A stretch of DNA of 64,000 bases from ZLKRG08 sp046091905 (GTDB lineage Bacteria; Actinomycetota; Actinomycetes; Nanopelagicales; Nanopelagicaceae). The DNA lies in assembly GCA_046091905.1 (NCBI GenBank), contig JBJTCN010000025.1, positions 32,817 through 96,816 of the forward strand, read 5' to 3'. The notes below the pieces were generated by a model that was not told the origin of the DNA, ran no database searches, and saw only the letters and a list, made by a program, of their open reading frames with translations. Below are positions 23,612 to 31,716 of this stretch, piece after piece (the stretch's first letter is position 1; each line of letters opens with the position of its first letter). The position numbers and the translations under genes are program-made.

Positions 23612-24904
23612 ATGAAAATCTCGGTAATTGGCACTGGCTATCTTGGCGCAACCCATGCTGCGTGTATGGCCGAAATTGGCTTAGATGTAGTTGGTGTTGA
23701 TAGCGATGCTGCGAAAATCGAGGCGCTCTCCCGAGGCGAATTACCTTTCTATGAACCCGAGCTACCAGAGTTACTCTCTAAACATGTTAACAGCGGAAAT
23801 TTAAAGTTCACTACTGATTACTCTGAAATTGCAGATTGTGATGTGCACTTTATCTGCGTAGGCACCCCACAAATTAAAGGTGGTTTAGCCGCGGATTTAA
23901 GTTATGTAAAAAGTGCATTTGCTGCAGTTGGCGCAGTTGCCAAACCTGGATCGTTATTAGTTGGTAAATCAACTGTTCCGGTTGGAACCGCTCAAGAACT
24001 TTCTAAGAGCGTACCTGCGCATGCCGAACTTGCTTGGAATCCAGAGTTCTTACGAGAAGGCTTCGCAGTTGAAGATACGCTAAGACCAAATCGTCTGGTA
24101 ATTGGAGTTACTTCTGATCGCGCCGAAGCTATTTTAAAAGAAGTTTATGCAGTTAACCTTAATGAAGGTACGCCTTGGGTTCGAGCAAATTTACCAACTG
24201 CAGAGCTAGTTAAAGTGTCGGCTAACTCATTCTTAGCAACCAAAATTTCATTTATTAATGCCATGGCCGAGATTTGCGAAACCGCGGGCGGCGATGTCAC
24301 AGTCTTAGCTAAAGCTATTGGTTATGACCCTCGTATTGGAAAAAGATTCTTACAAGCTGGAATTGGCTTTGGTGGTGGCTGCTTACCTAAAGATATCCGC
24401 GCATTTATGGCGCGCGCAGAAGAACTTGGCGCTTCACAAGCAGTCGAATTTTTAAAAGATATTGATGCCATCAACTTAAGAGCGCGTCAACGTGTAATTA
24501 ATGTGGTTCAAAAAGAATTAGGACTGGATTTAAAATCCTTCAAAATTGCTGTGCTTGGCGCAACTTTTAAGCCTGATTCAGATGATGTGCGCGACTCTCC
24601 GGCGCTAGATATTGCAGCGCAAATACATGCATCTGGTGCACAGGTAACAGTTCATGATCCGAAAGGTATAGAGCCAGCGCGTAAGCGCTTCCCTGCCCTT
24701 TCGTTCACAGAGAGTATTGAGGAGTGCGTGGCGGGTGCAGATTTAATTCTCCATCTAACCGAATGGAAGCAGTACCGCGAATTAGATCCAGCTGCTATCA
24801 AAAAGATAGTTAAGCAAGCGAAAATACTTGATGGTCGCAACGCGTTAGATCGCGATAAGTGGCAAAGCGCTGGTTGGGATTTCCACGCGCTAGGACGTGG
24901 ATGA
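23612..24904 (+). CDS. ugd: UDP-glucose 6-dehydrogenase
   Basis: The 430-aa enzyme oxidises UDP-glucose to UDP-glucuronate with two NAD+. It starts MKISVIGTGYLG (Rossmann loop), has GKSTVPVGT, and the catalytic cysteine C257 in GFGGGCLPKDIRAF; the C-terminal UDP-binding domain includes GATFKPDSDDVRDSP. UDP-mannuronate or related dehydrogenases are similar, but the motifs fit Ugd. The preceding LCP gene ends 10 bp upstream, tying the activated sugar to envelope glycan assembly. Confidence 0.92.
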   Translation: MKISVIGTGYLGATHAACMAEIGLDVVGVDSDAAKIEALSRGELPFYEPELPELLSKHVNSGNLKFTTDYSEIADCDVHFICVGTPQIKGGLAADLSYVKSAFAAVGAVAKPGSLLVGKSTVPVGTAQELSKSVPAHAELAWNPEFLREGFAVEDTLRPNRLVIGVTSDRAEAILKEVYAVNLNEGTPWVRANLPTAELVKVSANSFLATKISFINAMAEICETAGGDVTVLAKAIGYDPRIGKRFLQAGIGFGGGCLPKDIRAFMARAEELGASQAVEFLKDIDAINLRARQRVINVVQKELGLDLKSFKIAVLGATFKPDSDDVRDSPALDIAAQIHASGAQVTVHDPKGIEPARKRFPALSFTESIEECVAGADLILHLTEWKQYRELDPAAIKKIVKQAKILDGRNALDRDKWQSAGWDFHALGRG

Positions 24905-25299
24905 GCTTTAACGACCAAACAATTGATCAAGTTTTAGCAATGAAGACTTGGGCGATTGTTGGTCTTGGCAATAATCCAGAACGAGCCGCTTTTGGGGTTA
25001 GTAAGTTATTGCAAGACAAGGGACACCGGATTGTGCCGGTATATCCGCGCGCAGAAACGGTGCATGGCGAGGTTGGCTACAAGACTCTGGCAGAGATTCC
25101 ATTTGCAGTTGAAGTAGTAGATTGCTTTGTAAATTCAAAGTTAGTTGGCAAAGTGGTTGATGAAGCAATTGCCATTGGCGCTAAAGCAATCTGGCTGCAA
25201 TTAGATGTTATTGATGAAGCCGCGGTAGCTAGAGCAGAAACTGCGGGATTACTTGCGATTATGGATCGCTGCCCCGCTATTGAATATCGGAAGCGTTAA
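24901..25299 (+). CDS. CoA-binding domain protein (YccU-like)
   Basis: The 132-aa protein is a single Rossmann CoA-binding domain: KTWAIVGLGNNPERAAFGV at the N-terminus, PVYPRAETVHG in the middle and CPAIEYRK at the end. Relatives are short proteins of unclear role similar to the N-terminal part of acyl-CoA/succinyl-CoA synthetases. It starts at the ATG overlapping the ugd stop (ATGA), so it is coupled. It ends with a 4-bp convergent overlap with purE. Confidence 0.88.
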   Translation: MSFNDQTIDQVLAMKTWAIVGLGNNPERAAFGVSKLLQDKGHRIVPVYPRAETVHGEVGYKTLAEIPFAVEVVDCFVNSKLVGKVVDEAIAIGAKAIWLQLDVIDEAAVARAETAGLLAIMDRCPAIEYRKR

Positions 25300-25802
25300 A
25301 AACCAGTTTTATGCGAGCGCTTAGCTTTTAGCGCAGCGCTCTTTGCTTTCGCCTCTTCATTTAATTTCTGCATCGCAGCTTCCACTTTTGTTAGCAAGGC
25401 TTTATCCGAAGTAGCCAAGATACGTGCCGCCAAAATTCCGGCATTCTTTGCGTTACCGATACCAACTGTGGCCACTGGTATTCCCGCTGGCATCTGCACA
25501 ATTGAAAGAAGTGAATCCATACCTTCTAAATTTGCTAGCGGAACCGGCACCCCAATAACTGGAAGTGCAGTAAGCGAGGCCACCATTCCAGGTAAATGTG
25601 CTGCGCCGCCTGCGCCGGCAATAATCACTTTATAACCTTTGTTAGCAGCGCTTTTTGCAAATTCAGCCATTTCATCTGGCATCCGATGTGCCGAAATTAC
25701 TTCTGCGGAGTATGAGATTCCAAAATCATCGAGAATATTTGCAGCAGCTTCCATGGTTGGCCAATCAGAATCAGATCCCATGATGATTGCTACATCACTC
25801 AT
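25296..25802 (-). CDS. purE: N5-carboxyaminoimidazole ribonucleotide mutase
   Basis: PurE rearranges N5-CAIR to CAIR in purine synthesis. The 168-aa protein has GSDSDWPTM at the N-terminus (phosphate binding, with conserved Asp), SAHRMPDEM (catalytic His) and AGAGGAAHLPGM. The ATG at 25800-25802 follows GGAGAG by 4 bases and overlaps purK by 8 bp; a TTG immediately before it is not needed. The C-terminal lysine-rich tail (AKAKSAALKAKRSHK) is an extension beyond the usual end. Confidence 0.94.
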   Translation of the reverse strand: MSDVAIIMGSDSDWPTMEAAANILDDFGISYSAEVISAHRMPDEMAEFAKSAANKGYKVIIAGAGGAAHLPGMVASLTALPVIGVPVPLANLEGMDSLLSIVQMPAGIPVATVGIGNAKNAGILAARILATSDKALLTKVEAAMQKLNEEAKAKSAALKAKRSHKTGF

Positions 25803-26907
25803 CAATCTCTCCGCTCATATATGAAAGTGCGTGCGCTACTTCTGCTCGTAATTCTACGAGATTATCGCCAGTGATGGTTACGTGGCCAATTTTGCGACCT
25901 GGACGCACCTCTTTGCGGTATTGATGAAATTTAAGCGCAGGGGTGCGAGCCATTAAATGTAAAAAAGGGCGGTACATATCGGTTTTACTACCGCCCAAGA
26001 CATTTCCCATTACTGCCCATTTAGAACTCATAGCGGTATCGCCAAGTGGTAAATCTAGAATCGCTCGCAAGTGTTGCTCGAATTGGCTAGTTACTGAACC
26101 TTCGATAGTCCAATGCCCTGAATTATGAGGTCGAAGTGCCAGTTCATTTATAAAAATCTGGTTGCCTTTAACAAACATCTCTACTGCCATTACGCCAACT
26201 AAGTTAATTTCATCTGCAATCGTTAAAGCTAATTTTTGTGCCGATTCAGATTGCACTTCACTGAACTCTGGTACTGGTGTCACCGTTTCGATACAGATGC
26301 CATCGCGCTGCACGGTAAGAGTCGGTGCCCAAGTGGCAGCTTGTCCATGCGGAGAACGCGCCACCATTACCGCTATTTCAAAATCAAAATTTATTAACTC
26401 TTCTAAAATTAACTTCGGAACTTCTTTTAGAAGCATCTCTAAATCAACTTTAGATTCCAATTTCCAAACGCCGCGACCGTCATATCCACCAGAGATGGAC
26501 TTGGCAATTGCGGGATACTCCCAATCTATCGCCTCGGTAACCACCTGCCACTTTGGATTTGGTAGATGCGCTAGTTTCTGGCGCATTAAAGATTTATCTT
26601 GCGAATACTGAAAAGCGCTTGCAGATGGGAGAAATTTAATTCCTTCCGCTTCAAGGGTTCGCACAATTGAGATTGGTATTAACTCATGTTCAAAGGTCAC
26701 CAAATCACAGCTTTTGGCAAAGTTTCGAATCGTCTCTATATCTCGGTAGTCGCCAACTACATGTGGTGAAATCTGCGCAGCAGAATCATTAGCGCTATTT
26801 GCAAGTGTAATGAAATCAATTCCGAGCGCCGCAGCTGGGGTAAGCATCATCTGTGCCAATTGGCCAGATCCAACTACGCCTACTCGGGGAAAATTATTCA
26901 CTGGCAT
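25795..26907 (-). CDS. purK: N5-carboxyaminoimidazole ribonucleotide synthase
   Basis: PurK makes N5-CAIR from AIR, ATP and bicarbonate. The 370-aa ATP-grasp protein has the N-terminal nucleotide motif GVVGSGQLAQMM, GGYDGRGVW (substrate loop) and ELALRPHNSGHWT (metal and product site). It overlaps purE downstream and birA upstream (14 bp; a GTG two codons later would reduce this to 8 bp). The purK-purE-birA grouping next to acyl-CoA carboxylase genes is a conserved actinobacterial block. Confidence 0.94.
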   Translation of the reverse strand: MPVNNFPRVGVVGSGQLAQMMLTPAAALGIDFITLANSANDSAAQISPHVVGDYRDIETIRNFAKSCDLVTFEHELIPISIVRTLEAEGIKFLPSASAFQYSQDKSLMRQKLAHLPNPKWQVVTEAIDWEYPAIAKSISGGYDGRGVWKLESKVDLEMLLKEVPKLILEELINFDFEIAVMVARSPHGQAATWAPTLTVQRDGICIETVTPVPEFSEVQSESAQKLALTIADEINLVGVMAVEMFVKGNQIFINELALRPHNSGHWTIEGSVTSQFEQHLRAILDLPLGDTAMSSKWAVMGNVLGGSKTDMYRPFLHLMARTPALKFHQYRKEVRPGRKIGHVTITGDNLVELRAEVAHALSYMSGEIDE

Positions 26908-27619
26908 ATCTTAAATGGACGATATCGCCGACCCTAATTTCTCGAGAGTTGAGTAACAGTGAGCCATCATCTGAAATTCCTAACGCCAGATCTTCAATTA
27001 CCTGACCATCTGGGAGCGTGGCTCGGACTCTGTTTCCAATAGTTGCGCAATTTTCCCGGTATAAAGTTTTTTGATTCTCAATATCTGAAAGCGCACTTCC
27101 TAATTCATTTAGAATTTCAATTAGTAGGTCATCTCTATTTACTTGGCCGATCATTGAAAGTGAGATTGCATCTGCAATCGGTAGTTCATCTTGAGTTTGA
27201 TAAATATTTATTCCAATGCCAACTACTACTCCAGCCTCACACTTTTCACTTAAGATTCCAGCTAATTTCTTGTCATCTATAATTAAATCATTCGGCCATT
27301 TAATTCTTACTAAATCTGATTTCAAATACTTATTTATAGCTCTGGTGGCAGCCAAACCTGTGATAAGTGGAATCCATTCCAAATCTTTCTCGGTTGAAAT
27401 ACAGAATGAAAAAGTTAACCCTTTGCGAGGCGGAACTAAGAATTTACGATCTAACCTGCCACGACCAGCACTTTGATATTCTGCAACTAATACATTGCCT
27501 ACTTTGAAATTTTTTACTAAATCACTCTGGGTCGAAGCAGTTTCCTCCGTCACGCTTACTGACCAGTACCGCGCAACTTTTGAATTTATCTCATCAACTT
27601 TTAGACCTGCGATACCCAC
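26894..27619 (-). CDS. birA: Biotin--protein ligase
   Basis: BirA adenylates biotin and attaches it to the carboxylase carrier lysine. The 241-aa protein has SAGRGRLDRKF (biotin/ATP loop, about 50-60), KWPNDL and KLAGIL, and VVVGIGINI. No N-terminal helix-turn-helix is present, so it is not a repressor of the E. coli type. The GTG start is 18 bp from the divergent pccB start, and its substrate BCCP is encoded in that divergent operon (accA, 29997-31712). Confidence 0.92.
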   Translation of the reverse strand: MGIAGLKVDEINSKVARYWSVSVTEETASTQSDLVKNFKVGNVLVAEYQSAGRGRLDRKFLVPPRKGLTFSFCISTEKDLEWIPLITGLAATRAINKYLKSDLVRIKWPNDLIIDDKKLAGILSEKCEAGVVVGIGINIYQTQDELPIADAISLSMIGQVNRDDLLIEILNELGSALSDIENQKTLYRENCATIGNRVRATLPDGQVIEDLALGISDDGSLLLNSREIRVGDIVHLRYASE

Positions 27620-27625
27620 AGCAGG

Positions 27626-27631
27626 TACGGT
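27626..27631 (+). promoter_or_regulatory. -10 element for leaderless pccB, overlapping the birA -10
   Basis: TACGGT, 6-base spacer, ATG at 27638. It shares bases 27627-27631 with the opposed -10 element of birA. Confidence 0.55.
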
Positions 27632-27632
27632 A
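27627..27632 (-). promoter_or_regulatory. -10 element for leaderless birA, overlapping the pccB -10
   Basis: TACCGT on the minus strand, 7-base spacer, GTG at 27619. Two polymerases could not occupy both elements at once. Confidence 0.55.
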
Positions 27633-27637
27633 AGCCC

Positions 27638-29209
27638 ATGGCCAAGAATTTGAAAACTACCGCCGGCAAGATCGAGGATTTACGAGCTCGATTAGATGAA
27701 GCAGTGCATTCGGCATCTGAAGCCGCAGTAACCAAGCAACATGCCAAGGGAAAATTAACTGCGCGCGAACGTATTGCGCTCTTACTTGATGAGGGCTCTT
27801 TCCAAGAGATGGACGAATTTGCTCGTCATCGTTCAAATTCATTCGGTATGGAGAAGCACCGTCCTTATGGCGATGGCGTGGTGATTGGTTTTGGCACCAT
27901 TGATGGGCGAAGCGTGGCGGTCTATTCCCAAGATTTCACTATTTTTGGTGGATCACTCGGTGAAGTTATGGCTGAGAAAATTCGTAAAATTATGGAGTTT
28001 GCATTGAAAAACGGTGTGCCGCTAATTGGAATTAATGATTCTGGTGGCGCTCGAATTCAAGAAGGTGTGCAAGCACTTGGTGGTTACGGACATATCTTCA
28101 GGTTAAATACTCGTTCCTCTGGAGTAATTCCACAGATCACTTTAATTCTCGGACCTTGCGCTGGCGGTGCTGCTTATTCGCCTGCATTAACCGATTTCAC
28201 GGTGATGGTTAATGAGAAGTCATACATGTTTATTACTGGCCCTGATGTAATCAAGACGGTCACTGGTGAAGAAGTTGGGATGGAAGAACTTGGTGGTGCG
28301 CATACCCATGCCTCTAAAACCGGAAATGCTCATTACTTAGCAGAGTCAGAAGAAGATGCAATAGATTATGTAAAAGCGCTACTTTCGTATTTGCCAAGTA
28401 ACAATATGGATGGTGCACCACATCTACCAGCTACTGAAACTTTGGCACGCAAAGCAACAGATACCGCACTTGATACTTTGATTCCTGATTCACCAAATCA
28501 ACCTTATGACATGAAGACTGTAATTCATGCACTGTTAGATGAAGGTGAATTCTTGGAGATCCACGCAAACTTTGCGCCAAATATCATTGTTGGATATGGA
28601 CGCATTGAAGGTGAGTCCGTAGGAATTATTGCCAACCAGCCACAGCAATTAGCTGGAACCTTAGATATTGATTCGTCGGAAAAAGCTGCGCGTTTCTTAC
28701 GTTTTTGCGATGCCTTTAATATTCCAATTATCACTTTAGTAGATGTACCTGGTTTCTTGCCTGGCACCGAACAGGAATGGGATGGCATCATCCGACGTGG
28801 CGCGAAATTGCTTTATGCATACGCAGAAGCGACAGTTCCATTGGTCACGCTGGTAACGCGCAAGGCCTATGGCGGCGCTTATATTGTGATGGGATCAAAA
28901 CAGATTGGTGGGGACGTAGTTTTCGCTTGGCCAACTGCAGAGATCGCAGTTATGGGCGGACAAGGTGCTGTCAATATTCTTTATCGCAAAGAGATTGCTG
29001 AATCGAAAGATCCAGAGGCGTTACGTGCACAATTAATTTCCGAATACAACGAATCGCTTGCAAATCCGTATAACGCCGCAGAACGCGGAATCGTAGATGC
29101 AGTAATCGAGCCTAATCAATCTCGTGAATACATCACAAAAGTTCTGCGTACTCTAAAGACCAAACGAGATTCACTACCGCCACGTAAGCATGGAAACATT
29201 CCACTATGA
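27638..29209 (+). CDS. pccB: Acyl-CoA carboxylase beta subunit (carboxyltransferase)
   Basis: The 523-aa subunit transfers carboxyl from carboxybiotin to acetyl- or propionyl-CoA. The N-terminal KGKLTARERIALLLDEGSF motif, the oxyanion-hole loops (NDSGGARIQEG, GPCAGGAAYSP) and the C-terminal GGAYIVMGS with MGGQGAVNILYR match AccD5/PccB. Actinobacterial enzymes of this type make methylmalonyl- or malonyl-CoA with an alpha subunit (here accA) and an epsilon subunit (next gene, 4-bp overlap). Substrate preference cannot be decided by eye. Confidence 0.94.
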   Translation: MAKNLKTTAGKIEDLRARLDEAVHSASEAAVTKQHAKGKLTARERIALLLDEGSFQEMDEFARHRSNSFGMEKHRPYGDGVVIGFGTIDGRSVAVYSQDFTIFGGSLGEVMAEKIRKIMEFALKNGVPLIGINDSGGARIQEGVQALGGYGHIFRLNTRSSGVIPQITLILGPCAGGAAYSPALTDFTVMVNEKSYMFITGPDVIKTVTGEEVGMEELGGAHTHASKTGNAHYLAESEEDAIDYVKALLSYLPSNNMDGAPHLPATETLARKATDTALDTLIPDSPNQPYDMKTVIHALLDEGEFLEIHANFAPNIIVGYGRIEGESVGIIANQPQQLAGTLDIDSSEKAARFLRFCDAFNIPIITLVDVPGFLPGTEQEWDGIIRRGAKLLYAYAEATVPLVTLVTRKAYGGAYIVMGSKQIGGDVVFAWPTAEIAVMGGQGAVNILYRKEIAESKDPEALRAQLISEYNESLANPYNAAERGIVDAVIEPNQSREYITKVLRTLKTKRDSLPPRKHGNIPL

Positions 29210-29394
29210 CCGCTAAATTCACAATTATTAGCGGTACACCAAGTGTTGAAGAGTTGGCAGTAATCACGCAAGCACTTAATCAACATAAACGTGTTGAAAA
29301 AGATCCAGTAGTAAAGCGCAGCACGTGGGCACAACCAATAATGCGCGCGCCAATGCCACAAGCAATTAAGTTTGGCGCAGGTAGAAATAATTAA
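29206..29394 (+). CDS. accE: Acyl-CoA carboxylase epsilon subunit
   Basis: The 62-aa protein follows the beta subunit with an ATGA overlap. It has the family pattern: an N-terminal strand TIISGTPSVEELAVI and a C-terminal WAQPIMRAPMP plus FGAGR. The epsilon subunit stabilises the alpha-beta complex in actinobacteria. Its stop is directly followed by the maf start. Confidence 0.87.
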   Translation: MTAKFTIISGTPSVEELAVITQALNQHKRVEKDPVVKRSTWAQPIMRAPMPQAIKFGAGRNN

Positions 29395-30000
29395 ATGCGA
29401 CTAATTCTCGCCTCACAATCTCCTTCTAGAAAACATTTATTGGAAGGCGCTGGACTACATCCAGAAATTATCGTAAGCAATGTTGATGAAGAGACGGAAC
29501 ACTTCAACTCAATGTCTCCGGTAGATATGGTGATTGCACTTGCAATTACTAAAGCCCATACCGTTCGCGAAATGGTTTCGGGAGATGCCATCATTATCGC
29601 TTGCGATTCCACCTTTGAATTTGAAGGCGAATCCTTTGGAAAACCAGAGACACCTGAGATGGCAATCTCGCGAGCCAAACGCTTAAGTGGCAAGACTGGT
29701 CTGTTACATACCGGTCATTGCATCATCGATACTAAACAAGGTCGTGAATTGGCAGACCGTGTTACTACCTCAGTAACTTTCGATGAATTAGATGATTCGC
29801 TGATTAAAGATTATGTAGCTACTGGCGAACCACTAAAAGTTGCCGGTGGATTTACACTCGATGGATTCAGTTCACCATTTATTAACGCTATCGATGGTGA
29901 TTACACAAATGTAGTCGGAATTTCGATGGCCTATTTGCGTAAGAGTTTGCAACACTTAGGCTATTCCTGGCCAGAAGCTAAAGAGATTGGGGCAAAATGA
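29395..30000 (+). CDS. Maf-family nucleotide pyrophosphatase
   Basis: The 201-aa protein starts MRLILASQSPSRKHLLEGAG, the Maf substrate loop, and has CDSTFEFEGESFGKP (catalytic acidic residue and pyrimidine-specific region). Maf proteins hydrolyse non-canonical or modified NTPs to NMPs. It begins at the base after the accE stop and overlaps accA by 4 bp; a maf gene between carboxylase subunits is usual in actinobacteria. Confidence 0.92.
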   Translation: MRLILASQSPSRKHLLEGAGLHPEIIVSNVDEETEHFNSMSPVDMVIALAITKAHTVREMVSGDAIIIACDSTFEFEGESFGKPETPEMAISRAKRLSGKTGLLHTGHCIIDTKQGRELADRVTTSVTFDELDDSLIKDYVATGEPLKVAGGFTLDGFSSPFINAIDGDYTNVVGISMAYLRKSLQHLGYSWPEAKEIGAK

Positions 30001-31712
30001 AGCGCGTATTAATTGCTAACCGCGGTGAGATCGCAGTTCGCATTATTCGTGCTTGCCGCGATCATGGCCTGGAATCCGTAGCTGTTTATTCAGATGAAGA
30101 TCGCAACGCACTACATGCTTCTATGGCAGATGCCGCCTGTTCATTAAGAGGTATTACCGCAGTGCAAAGCTATTTAAATATTGAGAAATTAATTGCAGTA
30201 GCTAAAGAATCGGGAGCGGATGCAGTTCATCCTGGCTACGGATTCTTATCTGAAAATGCGGATTTCGCTGAGGCGGTAATTGGTGCTGGTTTAATTTGGA
30301 TTGGCCCACCACCTGCCGCGATTCGCGCATTGGGCGATAAAGTCTCTGCGCGCAAGATTGCCGCTGCTGCAGGTGCGCCACTTGTGGCAGGTACTAAAGA
30401 TCCTGTTGCATCCCATGCAGAAGTTGTGGCATTTGCTAAAGAACATGGCTTACCGGTTGCTATCAAAGCGGCGCATGGTGGTGGTGGCCGTGGATTAAAG
30501 GTTGCACGTACCATTGAAGAGATTCCAGAACTTTATGCCTCTGCAGTTCGCGAAGCGATTGCCGGATTTGGTCGCGGTGAATGTTTTGTCGAACGCTACT
30601 TAGATAAGCCGCGCCACGTTGAAACTCAAGTTTTAGTAGATAAACATGGCAGCGCAGTGGTGGTCTCAACTAGAGATTGCTCTCTGCAACGCCGCCATCA
30701 GAAATTAGTTGAAGAAGCGCCAGCGCCATTCTTAACTAAGGAGCAGAACATAGAGCTTTATCGTGCAAGTAAAGCAATCATGAAAGAGGCTGGTTACATC
30801 GGAGCTGGCACCTGTGAATTCTTAGTTGGATTAGATGGAACTATTTCTTTTTTAGAGGTAAATACTCGTTTGCAAGTTGAACATCCAGTCTCTGAAGAGG
30901 TAACTGGTATTGATTTAGTCCGCCAACAATTTCGTATTGCTGAAGGGCAAGCTCTAGGATTTCCAGATCCTGAAATCCGCGGCCACTCCATTGAATTTCG
31001 TATAAATGGCGAGGATCCAGGACGCGGATTCTTGCCAGCGCCTGGGCAAATTACCGAATGGCAGCTACCTACCGGTCCAGGTGTTCGAATTGATGCCGGT
31101 TTTAGGAAAGATGATTCCATTGGCGGAAATTTCGATTCATTACTCGCAAAGTTAATCGTGACTGGCAGTACACGCGAAGAAGCAATTGAGCGTTCTAGAC
31201 GTGCGCTAGCTGAATTCAAAATCGAAGGGTTGGCAACTGCACTTCCCTTCCATCTCGCAATTTTGGAAGATGATAATTACACAAAGAATTTTAAGATCTA
31301 CACCAGCTACATTGAAAATGAGTTTGTTAATGAAATTCCACAATACCAATCGGGTTCGCCAGTAGTGCAATCTCATGCTGCTCCAGAACACATCATCACC
31401 GAAGTTAACGGTCACCGCTTTGAAGTTATGGTGCATGCGCCAGAACCAGTTCATAAACGTCATCGTGCGCGAAAAGGTGCATCAGGTGGTGCCACCGGAG
31501 ATGGTTTGCTGGCACCAATGCAAGGTACGGTAGTTAAGATCGCAGTTAATGAGGGCGATGCTGTTGAAAAGGGCGACTTAATCATGGTGTTGGAAGCAAT
31601 GAAGATGGAACAACCACTTACTGCTCACAAGGCAGGCAAAATTTCCAAATTAGTCGTCGAAATTGGAGAAACCGTTGCAAGTGGCACTAGTTTGTGTCTG
31701 ATATTAGATTAG
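29997..31712 (+). CDS. accA: Acyl-CoA carboxylase alpha subunit (biotin carboxylase + BCCP)
   Basis: The 571-aa subunit has the biotin carboxylase domain (about 1-450: LIANRGEIAVRI, HPGYGFLSEN, the GGGGRG glycine loop, and EVNTRLQVEHPV), a linker with basic residues (about 480-500), and a biotin carrier domain ending in EAMKMEQPL, where the biotinylated lysine is about K536. It corresponds to mycobacterial AccA3. BirA, which biotinylates it, is encoded divergently upstream of the operon. Confidence 0.94.
   Translation: MKRVLIANRGEIAVRIIRACRDHGLESVAVYSDEDRNALHASMADAACSLRGITAVQSYLNIEKLIAVAKESGADAVHPGYGFLSENADFAEAVIGAGLIWIGPPPAAIRALGDKVSARKIAAAAGAPLVAGTKDPVASHAEVVAFAKEHGLPVAIKAAHGGGGRGLKVARTIEEIPELYASAVREAIAGFGRGECFVERYLDKPRHVETQVLVDKHGSAVVVSTRDCSLQRRHQKLVEEAPAPFLTKEQNIELYRASKAIMKEAGYIGAGTCEFLVGLDGTISFLEVNTRLQVEHPVSEEVTGIDLVRQQFRIAEGQALGFPDPEIRGHSIEFRINGEDPGRGFLPAPGQITEWQLPTGPGVRIDAGFRKDDSIGGNFDSLLAKLIVTGSTREEAIERSRRALAEFKIEGLATALPFHLAILEDDNYTKNFKIYTSYIENEFVNEIPQYQSGSPVVQSHAAPEHIITEVNGHRFEVMVHAPEPVHKRHRARKGASGGATGDGLLAPMQGTVVKIAVNEGDAVEKGDLIMVLEAMKMEQPLTAHKAGKISKLVVEIGETVASGTSLCLILD
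31705..31710 (+). promoter_or_regulatory. Possible -10 element before the phosphosugar mutase gene
   Basis: TAGATT, 6-base spacer, GTG at 31717, at the end of accA. AGGTGT in the spacer could instead help ribosome binding, so this is weak. Confidence 0.35.
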
Positions 31713-31716
31713 GTGT

